From Caldilineaceae bacterium (GTDB lineage: Bacteria; Chloroflexota; Anaerolineae; Caldilineales; Caldilineaceae): DNA of 64,000 bases. Shown piece by piece: positions 17,243 to 25,362 of the stretch. Below the pieces are notes generated by a model. That model saw only the letters and a program-made list of their open reading frames with translations. It was not told where the DNA came from and searched no databases. The translations under genes and the position numbers were made by a program. The DNA is taken from positions 1 through 64,000 of the forward strand of contig JAJDTL010000051.1 of assembly GCA_022827195.1 (NCBI GenBank). Reading direction: 5' to 3'. Every line of letters begins with the position of its first letter. Within the stretch, counting starts at the first letter, position 1.

Positions 17243-18109
17243 ATGCGTTTCATCCTGTCCACCGGCTCCCTTTACAACTACAGCGTAGACCGCGTCTTCG
17301 CTCTCGCAGCCGAGGCCGGCTTCGACGGCATCGAATTGATGGTGGACGAACGCTGGGACACGCGCCAGGCTAACTTTCTCAAACAGGTCGCTACCAATCA
17401 TGCCCTGCCCATCCACGCGCTCCACAGCCCGTTCAACCGCAACTGTAGAGGCTGGGGTGAGTCCGAATTCGGCGCAATTGCGCGCACGGCCGAACTTGCC
17501 GCAGAACTTGGTGCACAGGTCGTCGTTCACCACCTTCCCATGCGCGTGTCACTTGCCTTCCTGCAGACAGGCAAGCGAACCATCCGGCTACCTAATCCCT
17601 TCGACTGCAGCAACCGTCAATACGTGGACTGGCTCAACGAGAGCTATCAGGTACTCCAGGCTTCGACCGGCGTCCTGCTGTGCATCGAAAATATGCCGGC
17701 AGTGCGCGCGCTCGGCATGCGCGCCAACGCATCCTTCTGGAACGCCCGCAGCCGAGCCACGCTGGACCAGATAACGCGCTTCCCCAACATCACCCTGGAC
17801 ACAACCCACCTCGCCACGTGGGGGCTGGACCCGTTTGAGGCATACAACCGCTGGGGCGAACGCGTCAAGCACATCCATCTGAGCAACTTTGACGGCAGCG
17901 AACACCGCCGCCCCGAAAATGGCTCTCTGCGGCTGGACGCATTGCTTGCGCGATTGGCCGCCGACCGCTACCGTTTCTCCGTCTCACTCGAGTTGCAGCC
18001 TGACGCACTAGACGCCGGCGCGCCCGACGAACGCGTGGTCGCTTTGCTGAGGGGAAGCCTCGAATACTGCCGCCGCGCCGCCGCCAAGGCAGAAGGCGCA
18101 GCTGCATGA
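17243..18109 (+). CDS. Sugar phosphate isomerase/epimerase-like TIM barrel
   Basis: A 288-residue AP-endonuclease-2-type TIM-barrel protein. Typical strand ends are visible: FDGIELMVDE near residues 31-40, HALHSPFN, CIENMP and ITLDTTHLATWG, then VKHIHLSNFDG with its metal-binding histidine. Members usually isomerise or epimerise keto-sugars or dehydrate inosose, using a divalent metal. A GGAGTCC stretch precedes the ATG. It is convergent with a Gfo/Idh/MocA gene, a frequent partner in sugar and polyol breakdown. The substrate is unknown. Confidence 0.85.
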   Translation: MRFILSTGSLYNYSVDRVFALAAEAGFDGIELMVDERWDTRQANFLKQVATNHALPIHALHSPFNRNCRGWGESEFGAIARTAELAAELGAQVVVHHLPMRVSLAFLQTGKRTIRLPNPFDCSNRQYVDWLNESYQVLQASTGVLLCIENMPAVRALGMRANASFWNARSRATLDQITRFPNITLDTTHLATWGLDPFEAYNRWGERVKHIHLSNFDGSEHRRPENGSLRLDALLARLAADRYRFSVSLELQPDALDAGAPDERVVALLRGSLEYCRRAAAKAEGAAA

Positions 18110-18136
18110 GGACGAAATTGGGGTAAGACCGGAAAC

Positions 18137-19123
18137 CTACGCCGTCTCCATTGGATAGCGCAAGCCCCATTCCGCGCGCAGGCCGTCCATCAATCGCGTG
18201 ATCGCCAGCGACTCGTCCAGTGGCATCAGCGGGTGTTCGGTGAAACCCTGGCGCAGACAGCGACCGCATTCGCGGGCCTGATAGTTCCAGCCGTTGCCCA
18301 CAATGTCGGGCCGGACTGTCTCCTGCGCGTGCCCATCGCGGCTGATTGTGAATCCTGATGGCAACCACCAGCCTTCTTGCGCGACAATCTCCCCCTCCGT
18401 TCCGCTGATGACGAGCGAGTGCGGCGTGCTTGCCCTGATAGCCGCCGACATCACCGCCAGCGCGCCGTCGTCATACTGGAACAGAATGCCCACCTGCTCA
18501 TCCACCTCTGTAACGCCCAAGTGGGCCAGCGAGGCAATACGGGCCGGCCCGCCCAGGAGGTGATGGGCCAGCGCGATCGGATACACACCAATGTCGAGCA
18601 GTGCACCGCCGCCCAACGCGGGGTTGAACGTACGCTTCTCCGGGTCCAGCTCGGCGCGATAACAGAAATCGGCCAATATCAGCCGGATGTCGCCGATTTG
18701 GCCCTCTTCAATGCGTCGCTTCATCTCCTGAATATGGGGCAGAAAGCGCGTCCACATTGCCTCCATAAGAAAGCGGCCATGTGTCCGCGCGCAATCGATC
18801 ATTTCCTGCACTTCGCCGCTGTTCATGGCAAACGGCTTTTCACACAGCACCGCCTTCCCCGCGCGCAGACAGGTTATCGTGTTCTCCTTGTGCAGCGGGT
18901 GCGGCGTGGCAACATAGATAATATCCACGTCGGGATCGGCGGCCAGCGCGTCGTAAGTAGGGTGGCGATTGGGTATATCGAACCGTTGCCCGAACGCGTC
19001 AGCGGTCGCCTGCGCCCGCGAACCCACGGCGACGACTTCGGCATCTTCCTCCGCGCCGAGTCCGGTTGCAAAGTCACCGGCAATGCGGCCCGTCCCCAGA
19101 ATTCCCCAGCGGATCTTTTCCAT
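18137..19123 (-). CDS. Gfo/Idh/MocA family oxidoreductase
   Basis: A 328-residue NAD(P)-dependent dehydrogenase. The N-terminal Rossmann motif is WGILGTGRIAGDF, and the family lysine motif is VLCEKPFAMN (about residues 92-101). FNPALGGGALLDIGVYPI in the C-terminal domain resembles the trans-1,2-dihydrodiol dehydrogenase branch. Its length is typical. It is convergent with the sugar isomerase, leaving only 27 bases between the two stops. The substrate is probably a sugar or cyclitol derivative, but is not identified. Confidence 0.9.
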   Translation of the reverse strand: MEKIRWGILGTGRIAGDFATGLGAEEDAEVVAVGSRAQATADAFGQRFDIPNRHPTYDALAADPDVDIIYVATPHPLHKENTITCLRAGKAVLCEKPFAMNSGEVQEMIDCARTHGRFLMEAMWTRFLPHIQEMKRRIEEGQIGDIRLILADFCYRAELDPEKRTFNPALGGGALLDIGVYPIALAHHLLGGPARIASLAHLGVTEVDEQVGILFQYDDGALAVMSAAIRASTPHSLVISGTEGEIVAQEGWWLPSGFTISRDGHAQETVRPDIVGNGWNYQARECGRCLRQGFTEHPLMPLDESLAITRLMDGLRAEWGLRYPMETA

Positions 19124-19193
19124 TTCCCGTGCTCCAAAACTGTGAATGCGGCCGGTTGAAGTGGTTGCAGAAGTAAATCACGACTGCAGGGGA

Positions 19194-19222
19194 CTGTCAA
19201 CCGCTTGGCTCTATGTTATACT
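19194..19222 (+). promoter_or_regulatory. Putative promoter of the FlgD-Ig lipoprotein gene
   Basis: CTGTCA (19194-19199), 17 bases, TATACT (19217-19222) preceded by TGT. It lies inside a longer upstream reading of the downstream frame and therefore supports the shorter start at 19281. Confidence 0.5.
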
Positions 19223-19280
19223 TGACCCGTTCCCGGAACGCCGTTCAAGAGACAACGCTTGGAATGCCGAAACGCAGACG

Positions 19281-20624
19281 ATGAATAGGTCATTCCGCTT
19301 TCTGATACTTTTCGCCCTGCTACTGAGCGGGTGCGGTCGTCTCGATTGGAGATTCGGCCCGCTGCTGCGCGACGTGGTCGTCGACCCAAGCCGGATTTCG
19401 CCCAACGCCGACGGCGATACCGACGTCACGCAGATTCGCTACAGCCTCAGCCGCTCCGCCTACGTCAGCATCTTTTTCGAAAATGAGGACGGCGATCGAT
19501 TCTACTTCCGCAAAGACCGCCGCCGCTCCCCCGGAAGCTATAGCGTCCTCTGGGGGGGCGTTATGGACGAACCGGAGGTCGAGGAGGTCGAAGGTGGCAC
19601 AAATGAAATCCTCAGCCAGGTCCTGCAGGACGGCAAGTACAGCTGGGTGGTCCAGGCGACAGACGACAACGCGGTAACCGAAAGCGCAAACGGTACCATA
19701 GCCCTCGAAGACGGAGACACGATTCTGCCGCGACTGGACAACTTCGCGGTCGTACCCCTGGTATTTCGCCCCAATCTTGACGGCCTGCGCGACGATTGGG
19801 TCAGCATCACCTATAACTTGTCAAAAGAGGTGGAGAACATCCAGGTCTATCTGCTCGATGCGGAGAATCCCGGTGTAAAGGTCCACATTGCCGAGGGGCC
19901 GAACACGATCGAGCGCGAGGAGCCGGGCAACCACACGTACAAATATTACGGCGGCGTTGACCTGAATGCAGAGCCGCCGCCTGACGGCCCCTATCTGGTC
20001 GTCGGCGAAGCCAACGACTTCGCCGGCAATCGCGTGCGAGTTACCCGCCGGTTGACGATCGAGGGCGGCGGCGTCCCGCGTGCCGACGTCTTTCAGGGCG
20101 AGATTGACTGGTTCGCCGTTATCGACGGAAAGACGTTTGAGGAGACGAACCGCCTCGTCAGCGTTCCCGTCGGCCAGAGGCTCTGCTTTTCTGCCATAGT
20201 CAGGAACGAGGGCGAAGTTCCCATCCGCACCACCGGCCCCTGGCCGGGCCAGGAATACGTCGTTCACGAAGACTGGACGAACGAAAACTTCACGGTAATG
20301 GCCAGGGAGGCTGCCGGCCGCAATGAATTCTGGTTCGAACGGGGCGGCACCTTTCGCTTCGGTATCCACTTCAGTACGGCCGGCACAAACTACCCCTTCC
20401 GCTGGGCGGTCGGACGCCAGGAAGATCTGAAGTTACTCGAATTCGAGGAGGGGTCGGCCTGGTACCTGATGCCAGGCAAATCGGGAGAGGTTAATGGCTG
20501 CATTCGCTTTGATGGCCCGCCCCCCGGCCCCAACGTTCTCTGGTGGGGCGGCCTGATCCACGAAGCCTACGGCCATGCCAATGAGTATATCGACCGCATC
20601 ACAGTTAACATCGGCGTGGACTGA
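19281..20624 (+). CDS. Surface lipoprotein with two FlgD-like Ig domains
   Basis: A 447-residue protein. The start chosen is the ATG that opens a lipoprotein signal with lipobox LLSGC (cysteine about residue 19); a longer frame upstream would bury this signal. Two domains resemble the FlgD/CHU-type Ig fold: the first begins VDPSRISPNADGDTDVTQ with a closing DGKYSWVVQATDDN, the second begins VPLVFRPNLDGLRDDWV with DGPYLVVGEANDFAGN. The C-terminal 170 residues (from about GEIDWFAVIDGKTF) are of unknown type and rich in aromatic residues. It is probably displayed outside the membrane. Two glycosyltransferase genes follow at 56 and 31 bases, possibly one operon for surface polysaccharide. Confidence 0.75.
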   Translation: MNRSFRFLILFALLLSGCGRLDWRFGPLLRDVVVDPSRISPNADGDTDVTQIRYSLSRSAYVSIFFENEDGDRFYFRKDRRRSPGSYSVLWGGVMDEPEVEEVEGGTNEILSQVLQDGKYSWVVQATDDNAVTESANGTIALEDGDTILPRLDNFAVVPLVFRPNLDGLRDDWVSITYNLSKEVENIQVYLLDAENPGVKVHIAEGPNTIEREEPGNHTYKYYGGVDLNAEPPPDGPYLVVGEANDFAGNRVRVTRRLTIEGGGVPRADVFQGEIDWFAVIDGKTFEETNRLVSVPVGQRLCFSAIVRNEGEVPIRTTGPWPGQEYVVHEDWTNENFTVMAREAAGRNEFWFERGGTFRFGIHFSTAGTNYPFRWAVGRQEDLKLLEFEEGSAWYLMPGKSGEVNGCIRFDGPPPGPNVLWWGGLIHEAYGHANEYIDRITVNIGVD

Positions 20625-20680
20625 ATTCGATGAGGCTCTCGAACTGAAACCTTGCTGCCAGGAAAGCATCTCCTCCGATC

Positions 20681-21679
20681 ATGCGACTGTCCGTCATCAT
20701 CGTCTCCTACAACGTATGCGGCCTGCTGCGCCGCTGCCTTCAGAGTGTCGACGCCTCAGCCAGGCTAACCTCCGATTGGCTGTCGGTCGACGTAACCGTC
20801 GTTGACAACGCCAGCGTCGACGCCAGCGCACAGATGGTCGCGATCGAGTTCCCGCACGTCCATCTGATCGCCTCGCCCGTCAACCTGGGCTTCCCACGCG
20901 CCAACAACCTTGCGCTCAAACACCTGGGATTCGGCGAAAACCGCGACCGGCGGGACGCGCCGGAGCTCGTGATGCTGCTGAACCCGGACACTGAAGTCGT
21001 GGACGACGCGCTTGGCAAGATGGCCGCGTTCCTGCGCGACCATCCGCACGCGGGCGCCTGCGGCCCGCGCCTGCACTACGCCGACGGCAGCCTGCAACAC
21101 GCCGCCTTTGCCTTCCCTGGTCTGGCCCAGCTAATCTTGGATCTCTTGCCGCTCGCCGATCTGCCGGTGGCCCGGCGTGTGCTCCACCACCTGCTTGACA
21201 GCCGGCTCAACGGTCGTTACCCCCGGCGGCAATGGCTCGGCGTAATGCCGTTTCCGGTCGGATTCATACTTGGCGCGGCGCTCATGGGGAGCGCCGAGAG
21301 CGTTCGCAAGACTGGGCTGCTTGACGAAGGCTACTTCATGTACTGCGAGGAGATGGACTGGTGCCTGCGGATGCAGGCGGCGGGCCTGCCGCTTTTCGCT
21401 GTTCCCACGGCGCAGATCATCCATCACGAGGGCCGCAGCAGCAGCCAGCTCCGCTGGAAGTCATTCGAGCGGCTGTGGGCCAGCCGAATGCGCTTCTTTC
21501 GCCTCCACTCCCGCCTCTACCCAGCCGGATTCCAGCATTGCCTGCGGGTCATGCTGCACCTCGGCCTGGCCTGGAACGGCCGGATCGCTCGTCGCAGTTT
21601 CGCCCGGGGCCACCTCAGCGGTGACCGGCTTGCCGAGCAGCTTGACACCTATGCCAGGGTGTTGAAGCTCTGCTGTTAG
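20681..21679 (+). CDS. Glycosyltransferase family 2 (rhamnosyltransferase-like)
   Basis: A 332-residue GT2 enzyme. The N-terminus LSVIIVSYNVCGLLRRCL is the nucleotide-sugar-binding start, and MLLNPDTEVV carries the family acidic motif for metal binding. FMYCEEMDWCLRMQAAG is the ED-type acceptor/catalytic region typical of the rhamnosyltransferase-like group. A C-terminal region of about 80 residues is Arg-rich and may sit at the membrane. It probably builds a surface glycan with the adjacent GT2. Confidence 0.9.
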   Translation: MRLSVIIVSYNVCGLLRRCLQSVDASARLTSDWLSVDVTVVDNASVDASAQMVAIEFPHVHLIASPVNLGFPRANNLALKHLGFGENRDRRDAPELVMLLNPDTEVVDDALGKMAAFLRDHPHAGACGPRLHYADGSLQHAAFAFPGLAQLILDLLPLADLPVARRVLHHLLDSRLNGRYPRRQWLGVMPFPVGFILGAALMGSAESVRKTGLLDEGYFMYCEEMDWCLRMQAAGLPLFAVPTAQIIHHEGRSSSQLRWKSFERLWASRMRFFRLHSRLYPAGFQHCLRVMLHLGLAWNGRIARRSFARGHLSGDRLAEQLDTYARVLKLCC

Positions 21680-21710
21680 CTATTTTACGCCACGGAACGA
21701 ATGGAGTCCT

Positions 21711-22463
21711 ATGGCGATGCATCTCACGGCCGTCATCATCACGAAAAATGAGGCCCACAACATCGCCGACTGCATCGCCGCCCTGCGCGACTGGACCGAC
21801 GCGGTCGTCGTGCTGGACTCGTGCAGCCGGGACGAAACGCGGCAAATAGCTCAAAAGGCCGGGGCGCGCGTGATTGCGCGCCCATTCGACGACTACGCCC
21901 GCCAGCGCCAGGCCGCCCTCGACAGCATCGACAGCGACTGGGTCCTCTTTGTCGACGCCGACGAGCGGGCAACCCCGGCCCTTGCGCAGGAGGTGCTGAA
22001 GGCCAGCCGCGACGCGAACCGTGCCGGCTACTCGATTCCACGGCGCAACTTCATCGTCGGCCGCGAGATTCGCGGCGGCGGCTTTGCGCCCGACTATCAG
22101 CTGCGGCTACTGCAGCGGCGCCGCGCCCGCTACGACCTGAGCCGCGAAGTCCACGAAATCGTTATTCTTGACGGCGAGGAGGGCCGGCTAGGTGAACCCC
22201 TGCTGCACTACAATTACGCTGACTGGCCCCAGTTTCACAGAAAACAGCGGGTTTACGCACGCTACGAGGCGCGCATTCTCGCCGAGCAGGGCACACGCGC
22301 ACGGCCGCACCACTTGGTCCTCCAGCCCGCGCGCGAGTTTCGCCGCCGCTTTTTCGATCTGCGGGGCTGGCGCGACGGCTTACACGGGCTGCACATCGCC
22401 CTGCTGCTCGCCTGGTACTACGGCTTCGTTCCCTACTGGGTACTCTTGCGGGCAGATGCGTAG
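21711..22463 (+). CDS. Glycosyltransferase family 2, WaaE/KdtX-like
   Basis: A 250-residue GT2 of the lipopolysaccharide core beta-glucosyltransferase-like branch. Motifs are LTAVIITKNEAHNIADC at the N-terminus, VVLDSCSRDET, WVLFVDADER (metal-binding DxD) and the branch-specific HYNYADWPQFHRKQ region. GGAGTCC lies before the ATG; a second ATG two codons later is equally possible. The presence of this branch does not prove a lipopolysaccharide, because such enzymes are also found in monoderm and Chloroflexota-type bacteria. Confidence 0.88.
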   Translation: MAMHLTAVIITKNEAHNIADCIAALRDWTDAVVVLDSCSRDETRQIAQKAGARVIARPFDDYARQRQAALDSIDSDWVLFVDADERATPALAQEVLKASRDANRAGYSIPRRNFIVGREIRGGGFAPDYQLRLLQRRRARYDLSREVHEIVILDGEEGRLGEPLLHYNYADWPQFHRKQRVYARYEARILAEQGTRARPHHLVLQPAREFRRRFFDLRGWRDGLHGLHIALLLAWYYGFVPYWVLLRADA

Positions 22464-22514
22464 CACATCTGAAGCGTAGGTTTCCGGCAGCAGTCAGGAT
22501 TCGGTCCGGACTCG

Positions 22515-23510
22515 TCATTCATCGCGCCGTTCAAAGGCGGCGCGGTGCGCATCCCGCACCGCGTTGTCCTCTAGCTTGGCATAGATGCGGGTCGTATTGG
22601 GGCTGGCGTGGCCGAGGGCGGTCTGGGTGACCGCCAGGTCGTGCGTGGTCTGATAGATGCGGGTCGCAAAGTAATGGCGCAATGCATGCGGCGTGATACC
22701 TTTGGCCGCCAGGCCGGCCCGCTCGGCCAGGCGGCGAATTGTGTTCTGCACTGTCTGCGTCGAGAGCGGCAGCACCTGGGATCCGGCCTTCCTGTCGTGG
22801 CGCGCAAAAACCGGCAACTCGGACAGCGGACGCCGCGTCCCGCCGTCGAACGGCTGCCGCTCCCGTAAATAGCGATGGATCGCCTCCCAGGCTCGTTCAT
22901 CGAAATAGACTCTGCGGACCTTGCTGCGCTTGCCCACAACCCAAGCGGCCCGCTCGTCATCCTCCAACTGCTTTCGTGAAATGCCGACCAGTTCCCCCAC
23001 GCGCATGCCCGAACATCGCAGCGTCTCGACGATCGCAATGTCTCGCAGGCGGGCCAGCTGTTCACGCAGATCGTCGGGGCGGCGTAACGAGGTCTCCCGA
23101 GCTGCCGTGACGAGCGCCTCCATCTCCTCCTTGCGGGGCGGATAAGGCAGCAGATCGGGCGGGCGCTGGTTGCGGCGTATGCGCTTGACGCCGTCTTCCA
23201 GACGCGCCAGCTCCTGGGAACTGAACGGCAGCCAGCCCCGCACCTGCAAATAGCCTACCCAGCCCACCAGCGCGGCCAGATAGGTGTGCAGCGTACGCTG
23301 GCCGATTCCCCCCCTGTCCAGCAGCCACGTTGCGAAGGCCAGCAGCCGGTCCACGTCCAGGTAGTCCAGGTCCTTCGTCTCCGGCGGGAGCCCGGCCTCT
23401 TCCAGGTATTCCCTGAAGAGATTGAGGGCTGTGCGGTAGGTGCGCCTCGTAAAAGGCGTCCCTGTTTCCGCATTGCCCAGATAGCTCTCGATCGAGTCAG
23501 TAATAAACAT
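22515..23510 (-). CDS. Tyrosine recombinase (XerC/D-like integrase)
   Basis: A 331-residue complete tyrosine recombinase. The N-terminal SAM-like core-binding domain covers about residues 1-105. The catalytic residues are all visible: R170 (LRCSGMRVGELVGI), a lysine at 194 or 197, H275 and R278 (ITPHALRHYFAT), H301 (LGHAS) and the nucleophile Y310 (TRIYAKLED). It may be a chromosome-dimer-resolution enzyme or a domesticated integrase. No attachment sites, phage genes or direct repeats were seen beside it, and both neighbours are metabolic or surface genes, so Xer-type housekeeping is slightly favoured. Confidence 0.92.
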   Translation of the reverse strand: MFITDSIESYLGNAETGTPFTRRTYRTALNLFREYLEEAGLPPETKDLDYLDVDRLLAFATWLLDRGGIGQRTLHTYLAALVGWVGYLQVRGWLPFSSQELARLEDGVKRIRRNQRPPDLLPYPPRKEEMEALVTAARETSLRRPDDLREQLARLRDIAIVETLRCSGMRVGELVGISRKQLEDDERAAWVVGKRSKVRRVYFDERAWEAIHRYLRERQPFDGGTRRPLSELPVFARHDRKAGSQVLPLSTQTVQNTIRRLAERAGLAAKGITPHALRHYFATRIYQTTHDLAVTQTALGHASPNTTRIYAKLEDNAVRDAHRAAFERRDE

Positions 23511-23543
23511 CAGATGGTGTATGCAGCTGGGAATACAGGTGGT

Positions 23544-25181
23544 CTAACTCACGCGCCCCGGGCCGCTCACAATTCGGCCCGGCAGGGCGCCGGTGTGCGC
23601 GCCGAAAGCATAGACGCGTTCGCCGTTGATCCACACATCACGCACGCCGACCGAGAGTTGGTGCGGCTCGGCAAATGTAGCCCTGTCTCCGACAGTCTCC
23701 GGATCGAAGATTACCACGTCGGCATAGAAGCCCTCGCGCAGCTGTCCTCTGTCGCGCAGACCGAGCCGGTCGCAAAGGGCCGATGACATCTTACGCACCG
23801 CGTCCTCCAGCGGAATGACTTTCTCTTCGCGCACGTATTTGCCCAGCACGCGTGCGTACGTGCCGTACGCACGTGGATGATAGGGCCCGGTGGCCGCAGC
23901 CCAGGACGGGTCCAGCCCCCCGGCGTCGGTGGAGATCATTATCCACGGCTGTTGCAGCTGCCTGCGCAAATTCTCCTCGCTCATGACAAAGTAGAAGGAG
24001 CTGATCCGTTGCCCCTCCGATGCCAGCAGGCCCATGGCTGCGTCCGGCCACTCCACGCCATTCTCCGCCGCTATTTCCGACAGACGCATGCCAACATAGC
24101 GCCGGTTCTCCTCCTTCAGAAAGCCGACCGGCATCACACCCTCTGGGCCGGCCATATCGGCCATCGCCTCCCATTCACCGTTGGGATGCAAAGCCGCCTC
24201 TTTGATCTTCGCACGCATCGCAGGGTCGGCCAGATTCTCATACAGTTTGTCGCCTGCGGCAGCCCAGGGAGGCAAGACCGAAGTCAGGCCGGTGCCCGCA
24301 GCTGCATAGCTGTACATGTCGGCGGTGATGTCGATCCCCTGCGAGCGAGCCTCCGATATACGTTCCATGGCCGAGGCCAGCTTGTGCCAGTTACGCGTGC
24401 CTGCCGCCTTCAGGTGATAGACCTGGACCGGCACCTCGGCCACACGGCCGACCGACAACGCCTCTTCCAGCCCCTCCATAAAGGAGTCGGCCTCCGAACG
24501 CAGGTGCGTGATGTAGATGCCGTCGTAGGGTCGCATCGCCCTGGCGACAGCCACGATCTCTTCTGTCTCGGCGTAACTGCTTGGCGGATAGATCAACGCG
24601 AACGAGACGCCGAACGCTCCGTCCTCCATTGCTTCAGCCGTAACCCGCTCCATTGTCGCCAATTCGTCGGCCTTCGGCGGGCGCATATCCATGCCCATAG
24701 CGTACTTTCGCAGTGTACCACCGCCCAGAAACGAGCCAATGTTGGGCGACACGCCCCACTCGATCATCGCCTCCAGCCAGTCCCGGAACCGCTTCCACCT
24801 GCGCATTCTTTCGGCCCAGGCCGGGTCCAGCAGCTGTGAGAACTGATGTGCGGGCAGCTCCGGGCTGATTCTGCCGCCGACCGGCGCAGGCGTCCACCCT
24901 TCGCCCATCACTTCGGTCGTAACGCCTTGCGCTATCTTGGAGAGGCTGCGGCCGTCCACCATCAGCGAGAGAATCGAGTGGCTGAGAATGTCGACGAATC
25001 CGGGGCATACGACATGTCCGGCGGCGTCGACCAGTTCGGCGCAGCTATCGACGGGAATCGCGCCTGGAGGTGCCACCGCCGCAATGCGGTCGCCGGTAAG
25101 TGCGACGTCGCCGAAGCGCCACGGAGAACCGGATCCGTCAACAATGCGGGCATTGCGAATAAGGGTCGTTGCGTTTGCCAT
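23544..25181 (-). CDS. N-acyl-D-amino-acid deacylase family amidohydrolase, altered metal motif
   Basis: A 545-residue amidohydrolase of the D-aminoacylase family, with the small N-terminal beta domain and typical strings SLSKIAQGVTTEVMGEGW and GIDITADMYSYAAAGTGL. Members remove N-acyl groups from D-amino acids or dipeptides. The metal-binding motif after the first strand is odd: residues 64-70 read D-I-L-S-H-S-I, where the family normally has D-x-H-x-H. The first histidine is leucine (codon CTC at 24984-24986). The other motifs and the length are intact and the frame is open. It may be an inactive or altered enzyme. It is transcribed away from the subtilase gene. Confidence 0.87.
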   Translation of the reverse strand: MANATTLIRNARIVDGSGSPWRFGDVALTGDRIAAVAPPGAIPVDSCAELVDAAGHVVCPGFVDILSHSILSLMVDGRSLSKIAQGVTTEVMGEGWTPAPVGGRISPELPAHQFSQLLDPAWAERMRRWKRFRDWLEAMIEWGVSPNIGSFLGGGTLRKYAMGMDMRPPKADELATMERVTAEAMEDGAFGVSFALIYPPSSYAETEEIVAVARAMRPYDGIYITHLRSEADSFMEGLEEALSVGRVAEVPVQVYHLKAAGTRNWHKLASAMERISEARSQGIDITADMYSYAAAGTGLTSVLPPWAAAGDKLYENLADPAMRAKIKEAALHPNGEWEAMADMAGPEGVMPVGFLKEENRRYVGMRLSEIAAENGVEWPDAAMGLLASEGQRISSFYFVMSEENLRRQLQQPWIMISTDAGGLDPSWAAATGPYHPRAYGTYARVLGKYVREEKVIPLEDAVRKMSSALCDRLGLRDRGQLREGFYADVVIFDPETVGDRATFAEPHQLSVGVRDVWINGERVYAFGAHTGALPGRIVSGPGRVS

Positions 25182-25212
25182 TTCAACACTTTCGTCGCGT
25201 GCGAGAGACCTC

Positions 25213-25243
25213 TTGCATCTTCGATTTTACCATATGATATAAT
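25213..25243 (+). promoter_or_regulatory. Divergent promoter region between deacylase and subtilase genes
   Basis: On the plus strand TTGCAT (25213-25218) and TATAAT (25238-25243) preceded by TGA form an extended -10 promoter with a long 19-base spacer. On the minus strand TGGTAAAAT (25224-25232) is an extended -10 aimed at the deacylase gene. The two overlap, so the genes may compete for polymerase. Confidence 0.5.
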
Positions 25244-25362
25244 CATTTTGTCCCCGGGCAGCTTTTCCGGGCTGTCGAAAAGTCTGTCCTCGGCAGGAAC
25301 TATTCTCACTTCAATCCCATTCGGATGGCGTTAGGGTACAGGCGCCTCCCTGCGGCAACTAC

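Noticed and set aside
18377-19159. 260-codon plus-strand frame opposite the Gfo gene, and similar ones at 46658-47740 and 48452-49447
   Set aside because: These are shadows of minus-strand dehydrogenase and isomerase genes and show no family motif.
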